A DNA stretch of 5,520 bases from Propionibacteriaceae bacterium (GTDB lineage Bacteria; Actinomycetota; Actinomycetes; Propionibacteriales; Propionibacteriaceae). The translations under genes and the position numbers were made by a program. The stretch spans positions 1 through 5,520 of the forward strand of contig DMIX01000109.1 of NCBI GenBank assembly GCA_003451975.1, read 5' to 3'. The first letter of the stretch is position 1; each line of letters begins with the position of its first letter. This document shows positions 1 to 5,520 of the stretch, piece after piece. The notes under the pieces are model-generated. The model was not told the origin of the DNA, did not search any database, and worked only from the letters and a program-made list of their open reading frames with translations.

Positions 1-149
1 GATGCTTTCTCACGATATATGGACTCAATCCGATAGACGTACCGCTGAATCTCTCATGCTGCCGTCTTACTCGATATACACCCTCCTTTCCGATCATTGG
101 AATTCATCCTATCGTGCGACGTATTATGTTGACATCGTGGGGTGTGATG

Positions 150-1139
150 TTATGTCCGGCGGCTTACGCGGCGGCGCATTTGGTCCACGAATACCGCCAG
201 GATGATTACTGCACCGATGACGATCCGCTGCCAGAAGGCCGAGACTTCCATCAGGTTCATCAGGTTGCGGATCACGCCCATCGTGAGCGCGCCGATCAGC
301 GTCCCCCAGATGGTGCCTTCACCGCCGAACAGGGACGTGCCGCCGATGACCACTGCAGCGACGGCGTCCAGCTCGAATCCCTCAGCAACGCCCGGCTGGG
401 CCGAGTCGAGCCGGGCGCTCAACACGATACCGGCAATACCCGCCAGGAACGCGCAGAGCATGTAGATGACGATCTTATAGCGGTCGACGTTGATGCCGGA
501 GAAGACTGCTGCCTGTTCGTTGCCACCGATACCGTAGGCGTACAGACCGATCTTGGTGAAGCGCAGGATGAGGTAGACGATCACGTACAGCACCAGCGTG
601 ATAATCACAGGCCACGGAATAGGCCCCACCTCGCCTGCACCCATCCAGCGGAAATCCTGGGTCAGCCCAAACATCGGGTAGCCACGTGTCATCTCCAGCG
701 CGGCACCTCGCGCAATGCTCATCATGCCCAGCGTAGCGATGAACGGCGGCACCCTCATTTTCGTGATCACCAATCCGTTGATCACGCCCACGAAGGCGGC
801 GAGAATCAATGCACCGCCTATCGCAACCGAGCTGGCGGCGCCGTGGTGGATCATCAGCAGCCCCATCGTGGTAGATGCCAGGGCGACGACCGACCCGACC
901 GACAGGTCGATACCGGCAGTGAGAATGGTCAGCGTCATCCCGGCGGCGATGATCGCGTTGATACTCGATTGCCGCAGGACGTTCAGGATGTTTCGCGGGG
1001 ACAGGAATACCGGCGAGGCGATCGCGGCGATGATACATAACAAGACCAGAGCCAGCAGCGGTCCCAAATTCTGCAAAGCGTGGCTGACGAGTCTCTTGAG
1101 TCCCGATTGACCTGGCGCGGCTGCTTTCTCAACGCTCAT
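150..1139 (-). CDS. Sugar-type ABC transporter permease (RbsC/BPD_transp_2 family)
   Basis: Membrane subunit of a carbohydrate-uptake ABC importer; two copies would form the channel driven by the ATPase encoded just upstream. The product is 329 aa, normal for the family. It has a short cytoplasmic N-terminus, a first membrane helix at about residues 26-46, then the family hallmark AGIDLSVGS at about 75-83. Several more hydrophobic helices follow. GIGGNEQAAVFSGI near 203-216 matches the cytoplasmic loop that contacts the ATPase, and the conserved stretch from GFELDAVAAVV to GTSLFGGEGT lies near 254-276. It ends in a basic tail. The ATG at 1139 is chosen because AGGAGG (1148-1153) sits 8 nt upstream; the frame stays open to an ATG at 1202, but that would lie deep inside the ATPase gene. 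The start overlaps the ATPase stop by 11 bases, implying translational coupling. The substrate (ribose, xylose, galactose or other) cannot be read from the sequence. Confidence 0.93.
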   Translation of the reverse strand: MSVEKAAAPGQSGLKRLVSHALQNLGPLLALVLLCIIAAIASPVFLSPRNILNVLRQSSINAIIAAGMTLTILTAGIDLSVGSVVALASTTMGLLMIHHGAASSVAIGGALILAAFVGVINGLVITKMRVPPFIATLGMMSIARGAALEMTRGYPMFGLTQDFRWMGAGEVGPIPWPVIITLVLYVIVYLILRFTKIGLYAYGIGGNEQAAVFSGINVDRYKIVIYMLCAFLAGIAGIVLSARLDSAQPGVAEGFELDAVAAVVIGGTSLFGGEGTIWGTLIGALTMGVIRNLMNLMEVSAFWQRIVIGAVIILAVFVDQMRRRVSRRT

Positions 1140-2643
1140 CCCGAATCCCTCCTGTGGCGTACCCCAAAACGAGCTCTTCTGTGACACCTTTTGGATCGGC
1201 AAACTCCTTGACCAGCGTCCCTTCGTGCATGACCAGGATACGGTCGCTCATGGCGAGAATCTCGGGCAGCTCCGATGAGATCATGATGATCGCTACCCCT
1301 TGCTTGATCAACTCGTTCATCAACTGGTAGACCTCTACCTTCGCGCCCACATCCACCCCGCGGGTAGGCTCGTCGAAGATGATGACCGTGGCCTGGCTGA
1401 GCAGCCACTTCGCCAGTACCACCTTCTGCTGATTGCCACCGCTCAGGTATTGGACCTGCTGTCTCGCGCTGGGGGTGCGGATGTTCAGTGCATGGATGTA
1501 CTGATCGACCACCCGGTTCTTCTCGCCCTCTCTGATGACGAGCCCCGTCGAGAGGCTGTCGACGCCCGCCATGATGACGTTGTTGGCGACCGACATCAAC
1601 AGCACCAGCCCGTGTCCCTTGCGATCTTCCGGCAAATAGGCGAGCCCGGCATCGATGGCATCGCGCGGTGAATTGATGGTGACGCGTTCGCCGTCGATGA
1701 AGATCTGCCCGGAGTCCGCTTTCGTGACCCCGAAGATCGCGTGGGCCATTTCGGTCCGCCCCGCTCCCATCAGCCCGGCGATGCCGGTGATCTCGCCGTG
1801 ATGGGCGACCAGATTGATGTCTCGCAGCACACCTTCCTGGTTCAGCCTCTCCACGCGCAGTGCTTCCCGGCCACGTTCTACCGCGACCTTGGGGAACCTG
1901 TCGTCGAGCGTGCGCCCCACCATCATCGCGATGAGTTCGTCAGTGGTCACGTCCGCCAGATTGCGGGTACCCACAAAGCAGCCGTCGCGAAACACGGTGA
2001 CGCGGTTGCCGACCTGTGCCAGCTCCTGCAGACGGTGCGAGATGTAGATGATGCCTACTCCACGTTCCTGCAGCGTGCGGATCGTGCTGAACAGCTCGCG
2101 AATCTCCTGCTCGGTCAGCGCGGCGGTCGGCTCGTCCATCACCATGATGCGCGATTCGAAAGACAGCGCCTTGGCCAGCTCCACCATCTGCTGCTGGGCC
2201 ACGCCCAGTTCGCGGACGAGCGTGCGTGGATTGAGGTCCACGCCGAGCTCGTCGAGAACGCGCTGCGTGTCGCGGTACATCGCGCCGAAGTCGATCCATT
2301 GCAGCGCGGGGACGATCATCGGCTCTCGGCCGAGATGTACGTTCTTGGCGATATCCAACTGGGGGATCAGGTTCAATTCCTGGTAGATGGTGCTGATGCC
2401 CAATTGCTGGGCGTGGTGGGTGTTCTGAATCTCGGTGGGCTGACCGTCGATCAATATCTCGCCCTCGTCCTTCTGGTAGACGCCGGAGAGGATCTTGATC
2501 AGCGTCGACTTGCCTGCGCCGTTTTCACCCAGGAGGACGTGAACCTCGCCCGGCTTCAGGTCGAACCGAACGTTGTCGAGCGCAAGCACACCGGGGAATC
2601 GCTTGGTGATTCCCCGCATCTCGAGTAAGCTGCTTTCTCCCAT
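1129..2643 (-). CDS. Sugar ABC transporter ATP-binding protein, double NBD (RbsA/MglA type)
   Basis: Cytoplasmic energy-coupling subunit of the importer, 504 aa, the usual length for this two-domain family. Domain 1 has Walker A GENGAGKST (39-47), Q-loop Gln88, the signature-like LGVAQQQ (146-152), Walker B IMVMDEPTAAL (166-176) and the switch His203. Domain 2 has a degenerate Walker A, GLMGAGRTE (290-298), with Arg where Lys is expected, then a proper LSGGNQQK signature (400-407), Walker B IIFDEPTRGVD (421-431), and ISSE (455-458) where the switch His would be. This asymmetry, with a competent first site and a degenerate second one, is known for RbsA/MglA/XylG proteins. The ATG at 2643 follows GAGGGAG (2647-2653). 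The stop overlaps the permease start. The gap of 114 bases to the upstream cyclase gene shows no convincing terminator, so co-transcription is likely. The sugar specificity is not readable from the ATPase. Confidence 0.95.
   Translation of the reverse strand: MGESSLLEMRGITKRFPGVLALDNVRFDLKPGEVHVLLGENGAGKSTLIKILSGVYQKDEGEILIDGQPTEIQNTHHAQQLGISTIYQELNLIPQLDIAKNVHLGREPMIVPALQWIDFGAMYRDTQRVLDELGVDLNPRTLVRELGVAQQQMVELAKALSFESRIMVMDEPTAALTEQEIRELFSTIRTLQERGVGIIYISHRLQELAQVGNRVTVFRDGCFVGTRNLADVTTDELIAMMVGRTLDDRFPKVAVERGREALRVERLNQEGVLRDINLVAHHGEITGIAGLMGAGRTEMAHAIFGVTKADSGQIFIDGERVTINSPRDAIDAGLAYLPEDRKGHGLVLLMSVANNVIMAGVDSLSTGLVIREGEKNRVVDQYIHALNIRTPSARQQVQYLSGGNQQKVVLAKWLLSQATVIIFDEPTRGVDVGAKVEVYQLMNELIKQGVAIIMISSELPEILAMSDRILVMHEGTLVKEFADPKGVTEELVLGYATGGIRDER
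1148..1153 (-). promoter_or_regulatory. Ribosome binding site of the permease gene
   Basis: AGGAGG on the minus strand, 8 nt before the ATG at 1139 and inside the 3' end of the ATPase gene. It decides the permease start in favour of 1139 over the longer frame beginning at 1202. Confidence 0.8.
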
Positions 2644-2757
2644 AGACTCCCTCGTTCTGGCGGAACAAATGACGGACGTCTTTGTCGAACCGGTGCCTGC
2701 CGTGGCGGATTGCGGGCAGTCCCGGTACGGCGCAAGTGCTCAGTTATGAGTCGATGT

Positions 2758-3441
2758 CTATTCGTAATCGAACGCGACCACGCGGGCCGGTGCGCCGCCG
2801 CAGCCCTGCAGATTCAGCGGCAAGGCGACGATGTGCCACGTCTCGCGTGTGAAAAACGCGTCGGGAATATCCAGGTCCTCCGCCACCCAGATGCCGCTGG
2901 ACAGCAGCACATGGTGTGTGGGCTCGTTCTCGTCTCCGTAACCACCGACCGTGAAGTGGTCGATGCCGATGCCGCGGATGCCGCGATCGACCAGCCACGT
3001 CGCACCGGCGACGGACAGCGCCGGCGAGTGGTACAACCACTCCTTGCTCCAGCTTCGCTTACGACACCACCCGGTGCACAGGATGGGGATAGTGTTCTTG
3101 GTGATTAGGGCTTCGTACTCCGCCAGGTCGGCGATCTCGATCAGGGAATCGGGCTGCTTGTCGCGCACATCGACGACCACGCCGGTGCCCTGCAATTGAT
3201 CGGGAGTGAACGAATCGATCGCCGGCATGCCCTCTTCGTGGTGAGATGGCGCATCCATGTGCGTACCCTGGTGAGAATGCATCGCGATCGTCTCGATCTG
3301 CCAGCCGTCGCGCGCGATGGTCGCCATCAGTCCGATCTGGGGTGGATTGCCTCGTGGTACAGTCGGGTTGTTGTGGTAGAGTGGTGCAGTCAGATTCAAT
3401 GCCTGGCGGACTTTCGGGATGTAGGTGATGCGTGAGCTCAT
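2758..3441 (-). CDS. Cyclase-family metal-dependent hydrolase (kynurenine formamidase-like)
   Basis: Predicted soluble metal hydrolase of the cyclase family (PF04199, which includes KynB-type N-formylkynurenine formamidases and several amide or lactone hydrolases). With the start at 3441 it is 227 aa, typical length. The diagnostic HxGTHxDxPxH motif is present as HQGTHMDAPSH (residues 57-67), giving His57, His61 and Asp63 as likely metal ligands. Later conserved elements are ILCTGW (about 143-148), GIGIDHFTVGG (about 182-192), and a HHVLLSSGI segment with a following Glu. The frame is open to 3588, but the extra N-terminal residues are low-complexity and polar. AAGGAGG at 3455-3461 supports initiation at 3441 (13 nt spacing, rather long); an ATG at 3453 is only 1 nt from it. 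The true substrate is unknown. Position at the head of a sugar-transporter operon argues against a role in tryptophan catabolism and for hydrolysis of an imported compound, which is inference. Confidence 0.88.
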   Translation of the reverse strand: MSSRITYIPKVRQALNLTAPLYHNNPTVPRGNPPQIGLMATIARDGWQIETIAMHSHQGTHMDAPSHHEEGMPAIDSFTPDQLQGTGVVVDVRDKQPDSLIEIADLAEYEALITKNTIPILCTGWCRKRSWSKEWLYHSPALSVAGATWLVDRGIRGIGIDHFTVGGYGDENEPTHHVLLSSGIWVAEDLDIPDAFFTRETWHIVALPLNLQGCGGAPARVVAFDYE

Positions 3442-3454
3442 TGCTGCGACCATG

Positions 3455-3461
3455 CCTCCTT
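3455..3461 (-). promoter_or_regulatory. Ribosome binding site of the cyclase-family gene
   Basis: AAGGAGG on the minus strand, the strongest Shine-Dalgarno match ahead of the conserved part of the cyclase gene. It lies 13 nt before the ATG at 3441 and 1 nt before the in-frame ATG at 3453. It rules out the far upstream ATGs at 3588 and 3540, neither of which has a comparable site. Confidence 0.6.
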
Positions 3462-3593
3462 GCGTGTTCGATGCGTTGATGTGCTCTCGAGCGGTGGACA
3501 AGGTTGAAGGCGACTGAGAGCCGTTGTAAGGTGACTGCATGTAGGGCCTGCGCGGTAGCGTTTTTACCGGGGGACGAGACCCATGCACGAACT

Positions 3594-3622
3594 ATGTTAT
3601 CACAACTCGGGACAAATGTCAA
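3594..3622 (-). promoter_or_regulatory. Probable sigma-70-type promoter of the cyclase/transporter operon
   Basis: On the minus strand a perfect -35 box TTGACA (3617-3622) is separated by exactly 17 nt from TAACAT (3594-3599), a four-of-six match to TATAAT. Transcription would start near 3587, leaving a leader of about 145 nt before the cyclase start codon at 3441. A palindromic operator lies one base upstream of the -35 box. This is pattern recognition only. A shifted -10 (GATAAC) with a 15-nt spacer is possible but less good. Confidence 0.6.
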
Positions 3623-3623
3623 A

Positions 3624-3639
3624 ACGTAACCGGTTACGT
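3624..3639. promoter_or_regulatory. Perfect 16-bp palindromic operator, LacI-family type
   Basis: ACGTAACCGGTTACGT is a perfect inverted repeat of 16 bp with a central CpG, the architecture of operators bound by LacI/GalR-family regulators (compare the PurR and RbsR half-sites arranged around a CG centre). It lies one base upstream of the -35 hexamer, so a bound dimer would be centred near -44 and would crowd RNA polymerase at the -35 region. The natural inference is sugar-responsive control of the downstream cyclase and transporter genes. No LacI-family gene is in the window, so the regulator would be encoded elsewhere. Confidence 0.72.
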
Positions 3640-3668
3640 GGGCATGGTATGGCGGTGCCACAATATCG

Positions 3669-3713
3669 TCACGCTCTCCCCGATAGCAATTGCTGTCGCT
3701 TCCTGGCAGTCAT
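3669..3713 (-). other. Short orphan reading frame with a ribosome binding site (14 codons)
   Basis: Minus-strand GAGGAG (3720-3725) lies 6 nt before an ATG at 3713, which opens a frame reading MTARKRQQLLSGRA and then TGA. It starts 70 nt after the methyltransferase stop, on the same strand, where a partner gene of a modification operon would be expected to begin. It may be the surviving start of a deleted downstream gene, a tiny leader peptide, or chance. I recognise no family, and the peptide is too short to support a function. Confidence 0.25.
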
Positions 3714-3783
3714 GTCCATCTCCTCGTTGAAACATTTTGTTCAGTTGAGGGAGAATTCCAATTCCTCCTGGGGCTATTCGACC

Positions 3784-5520
3784 TCAATCACACGCATACA
3801 CCTTGAGCACTTCGTCTCCGTAGTGATTGATGACTTTGACGGCGATCTTGCCGGTTTTCGGCGGCTCGAACGGGTAACTCTCGGTCGAATACAGCGCCGA
3901 CCAGGCCGCTTCGTCGATTTCGGCGCGCAGGGCACGCTTGAGCCGGTCGTAGGGGGCATCCGCACCGGTGAAGTACGCATGGCGGACGAAGAAGCTCTCG
4001 CCATTGTAGTTGGTATCGATGAACCAGCAGGCGATGTCATCGGTGGAACTGGATCGGACCTCGCCGGTCGTAGGGTCGTACACGTCCACTCCCTTGATCG
4101 TCACCGCGTATTTGCCATCCTCCTGCCGCGCGATATCGATGTCCGGCTCACCGAAGACCATGAACAGGTTGCCAGCTCCGGTCTTCTTGAGCAACTCGTC
4201 ACCCATTGCCAGATCCGGGTTCATACGGGCCGCCAACACAGTGAGATTGCCGTAGCGTTTCGTCTCTTCGGAGACGTGCGGGTCGAAAGCGAAGCCACAC
4301 ACGATTAGCAGGTCGAATCCGATGCCCTGAACGGCTTCTTTAGCGGCTTCCTTGACCTGTTCAGGGCCAACCGTGCCGTGCTCGGGGCCGATGGACACGG
4401 CGACGCTGCGGACTGTGCCATCCGCCTCACTGTATTCCCCAGTTGCATGTAGCCAGGTCCCGGCATAGGGTTCCAGCCGGTCGAATTTGATCCGTTCCTG
4501 CTTGACCGTGTTCTGTACACCAGCCTTCTTGAGGTTCTCGACGATCATGGTGGCAAACTGGCCCACGGCGGCCTGCGCCTGACCTTCGGCTTCGGAGGCA
4601 GGGCGTTCTCCATCCGTAGAGAGGACGCGATGCGGCGACAGGCTCTCGACGGTGAACGGGCCGGTGACCCGGAGGCATTTCCTGTCTTCGTAGGGTTGGT
4701 CGTAGAGCAATTCACTGTCAGCATGCCGGGCGATGCAGTCGTCGATCTCCTGCTGCCGCTTCCGGCGCAACCGCCACCATTCCGTGTGAAGCTCACGGGC
4801 CTGCTCCGGCCATTTTGCATCCGCCTCGCGGGGAATTTGCCATTCTTCCCAGGATTTCCGCAGGAGGCGGTTCAGTTCGGTGCGGATGGGTTCGAGCCGC
4901 TCCTGCCAGGTGGTGTGGATGATGTCGATCTCTTCGTTGTTGGCGATGGATTTGAGCGTGATGTGGGGCACGCGCTTGTAGACGAAGCCCTTCCTGATGT
5001 CGTTGTCCGTCCCGGGCAGCGGGACAGTCGGCAATTGGCCGCTGATCTCGGCTTCCAGCTTGAGGCCCTCCGGCGAGTCCGCCAGGATGTAGTAGGGATA
5101 GCGGGCCGACATGAGGCGGGTACGAGCCAGCGCGATGGCCACCCGGCTGGTATCGATGGTGATCCACCGCCGGCCCCACTGCTCGGCGACGTACGCAGTC
5201 GTGCCGGAGCCGCAGTTGTGCACCAGACACACATCCGTCAGGAACGAATGTACGCCCTCGATTTCCAGGTCGTAGACCTCTTCGTCGACGGCTTGTTCTT
5301 CAATCGTCTCGATGGCGACGGCCTGTAGACCGGGGCCGAAGAATACCGTGTCACCCGGTTTCAAGGCGGCGGCCTGGACCCATTGCGCGCCCTCTATGTC
5401 TTCGGTTCGGAGACGGCACTGATTCCCGATCGCCAGACACACCCCTTCCGGGTTTCGTTGGACATCTGTGCTGGTGAAGCGTAGCACGTCGAGTCCCATG
5501 GATCGCATGTAAGCGTCTCG
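3784..5520 (-). CDS. DNA methyltransferase interrupted by an intein (3' part; 5' end outside window)
   Basis: The frame is open through the right edge; 578 residues are visible before the TGA at 3784. Residues up to Asn at 5215-5217 belong to an intein. The C-extein (3784-5214, 476 aa) starts with CGSGTTAYVAEQWGRRWI, the second half of SAM-binding motif I, followed by a motif-II-like acidic strand end (ITIDTS) and the helix AIALARTRL. This matches beta-class amino-methyltransferases such as type III Mod proteins, where the catalytic (D/N)PPY motif lies N-terminal to motif I and so would be off the window. A charged Trp/Arg/Glu-rich helical stretch follows, then RVTGPFTVESLSPHR, a long region including LLIVCGFAFDPHVSEE, and the C-terminal GKIAVKVINHYGDEVLKVY, which I recognise from annotated adenine-specific methylases of type III-like systems. 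The role would be methylation of adenine at specific sites, with or without a restriction partner. No restriction subunit follows downstream. The exact target and class are inferred. Confidence 0.85.
   Translation of the reverse strand, partial: RDAYMRSMGLDVLRFTSTDVQRNPEGVCLAIGNQCRLRTEDIEGAQWVQAAALKPGDTVFFGPGLQAVAIETIEEQAVDEEVYDLEIEGVHSFLTDVCLVHNCGSGTTAYVAEQWGRRWITIDTSRVAIALARTRLMSARYPYYILADSPEGLKLEAEISGQLPTVPLPGTDNDIRKGFVYKRVPHITLKSIANNEEIDIIHTTWQERLEPIRTELNRLLRKSWEEWQIPREADAKWPEQARELHTEWWRLRRKRQQEIDDCIARHADSELLYDQPYEDRKCLRVTGPFTVESLSPHRVLSTDGERPASEAEGQAQAAVGQFATMIVENLKKAGVQNTVKQERIKFDRLEPYAGTWLHATGEYSEADGTVRSVAVSIGPEHGTVGPEQVKEAAKEAVQGIGFDLLIVCGFAFDPHVSEETKRYGNLTVLAARMNPDLAMGDELLKKTGAGNLFMVFGEPDIDIARQEDGKYAVTIKGVDVYDPTTGEVRSSSTDDIACWFIDTNYNGESFFVRHAYFTGADAPYDRLKRALRAEIDEAAWSALYSTESYPFEPPKTGKIAVKVINHYGDEVLKVYACD
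5215..5520 (-). other. C-terminal portion of an intein in the methyltransferase (N-terminal part off window)
   Basis: Protein-splicing element nested in the methyltransferase frame. The visible C-terminal hallmarks are intact. Block F reads VYDLEIEGVHSFL (5239-5277), and block G reads LVHN with penultimate His and terminal Asn (5215-5220), directly followed by Cys+1 (5212-5214) of the extein. Before this is QWVQAAALKPGDTV (5344-5385), the Hint-fold segment usual after block B. The catalytic residues for Asn cyclisation and the +1 nucleophile are all present, so splicing competence is plausible from this end. Block A (first Cys/Ser) and block B (Thr/His) lie beyond 5520 and cannot be checked. 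The insertion point, between the third residue of D-P-[FT] and Cys-Gly-Ser-Gly in motif I, is the kind of conserved active-site location inteins favour. A Hedgehog-type Hint domain or BIL is less likely because a real C-extein continues in frame. Confidence 0.9.
5428..5520 (-). other. End of a DUF559/Vsr-like endonuclease domain within the intein (partial)
   Basis: The first ~31 visible residues read RDAYMRSMGLDVLRFTSTDV and then a QRNPEGVCLAI tail. This fits the C-terminal signature of DUF559 and very-short-patch-repair-like nucleases: R-D-x-x-L-x-x-x-G-x-x-V-L-R-F, four or five residues, V-x-x-N-x-E-G-V, and a final hydrophobic helix. These belong to the PD-(D/E)XK-like nuclease fold, and Vsr-like domains are known as homing endonucleases in some inteins and introns. 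The acidic catalytic residues would lie upstream, outside the window, so activity cannot be judged. The call rests on pattern memory of a short segment; a related DUF2726-like domain is an alternative. Confidence 0.62.

Larger units (their letters stand above)
3442..3783. other. Intergenic region between the methyltransferase gene and the transporter operon
   Basis: 342 bases without a convincing gene. Reading on the minus strand it holds, in order: the bases after the methyltransferase stop, with no hairpin-plus-T-run terminator that I can see; a 14-codon reading frame with a good ribosome binding site (3669-3713); an 18-bp near-palindrome (3681-3698); the 16-bp operator (3624-3639); the promoter (3594-3622); and a leader of about 145 nt. 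The leader contains a 5-bp inverted repeat, CGGTA/TACCG, at 3553-3569 and ends with the cyclase ribosome binding site. Confidence 0.7.

Noticed and set aside
131..149. Hairpin ACATC/GATGT just after the permease stop as a terminator
   Set aside because: The stem is only 5 bp with a 9-nt loop and no T-run follows on the minus strand.
2..205. Plus-strand frame of 67 codons at the left edge
   Set aside because: No ribosome binding site can be seen before it, there is no family resemblance, and it overlaps the permease 3' end.
114..1040. Plus-strand open frame of 308 codons
   Set aside because: Antisense shadow of the permease gene. The translation is rich in His, Arg, Asp and Gln with no family resemblance, and the opposite strand encodes a clear RbsC-type protein.
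1741..2628. Plus-strand open frame of 295 codons
   Set aside because: Antisense shadow of the ABC ATPase gene, whose Walker and signature motifs are clear on the minus strand.
2644..2757. Terminator or separate promoter between the cyclase and ATPase genes
   Set aside because: Only a weak 6-bp dyad with a wobble pair is present, with no T-run, and I see no good -35/-10 pair.
3553..3569. CGGTA/TACCG inverted repeat in the leader as a second LacI-type operator
   Set aside because: The dyad has an odd 7-nt centre and is not symmetric around its CG, so it does not match the spacing of the 16-bp site; the stem is too short to call an attenuator.
3442..3588. Longer start for the cyclase-family gene (ATG at 3588 or 3540)
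   Set aside because: The extra residues are low-complexity, no ribosome binding site precedes those ATGs, 3588 nearly coincides with the predicted transcription start, and the family begins near the conserved LNLTAPLY region.
4630..5328. Plus-strand open frame of 232 codons opposite the methyltransferase
   Set aside because: Its composition mirrors the high-GC codon pattern of the minus-strand gene, it has no recognisable motif, and it runs across the intein splice junction.

Overview
The window is GC-rich bacterial DNA, and every gene I can support lies on the minus strand. It reads from a DNA methyltransferase gene at the right edge to a sugar-type ABC transporter operon at the left. Dense packing, strong purine-rich ribosome binding sites and a LacI-type operator mark it as a bacterial chromosome. 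The phylum cannot be settled from the sequence; a Chloroflexota-like lineage is only a guess.

Right part (3784-5520): the 3' part of a methyltransferase gene that runs off the window. Its first ~100 visible codons are not methyltransferase. They are the C-terminal portion of an intein, ending in the splice junction His-Asn/Cys at 5215/5214. The C-extein begins with CGSGTT, the second half of SAM-binding motif I (D-P-[FT]-x-G-[ST]-G-T-T), so the intein sits inside the cofactor-binding motif. The most upstream visible residues resemble the end of a DUF559/Vsr-like nuclease domain, which suggests that the intein carries a non-LAGLIDADG homing endonuclease. This is the most interesting system in the window.

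Middle (3442-3783): a 342-base stretch without a convincing gene. It holds a short orphan reading frame with a good ribosome binding site, a perfect 16-bp palindrome of LacI-family type, a promoter with a perfect TTGACA box one base from that palindrome, and a leader of about 145 nt. No restriction-subunit gene follows the methyltransferase here.

Left part (150-3441): a three-gene set: a cyclase-family (kynurenine-formamidase-like) metal hydrolase, then a double-domain sugar ABC ATPase, then an RbsC-type permease whose start overlaps the ATPase end by 11 bases. Together they look like a LacI-controlled unit for uptake and first processing of a small carbohydrate-like or lactone/amide compound. 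The periplasmic binding protein expected for such a transporter is not in the window. The 149 bases after the permease contain a strong Shine-Dalgarno-like sequence but no usable start codon behind it.
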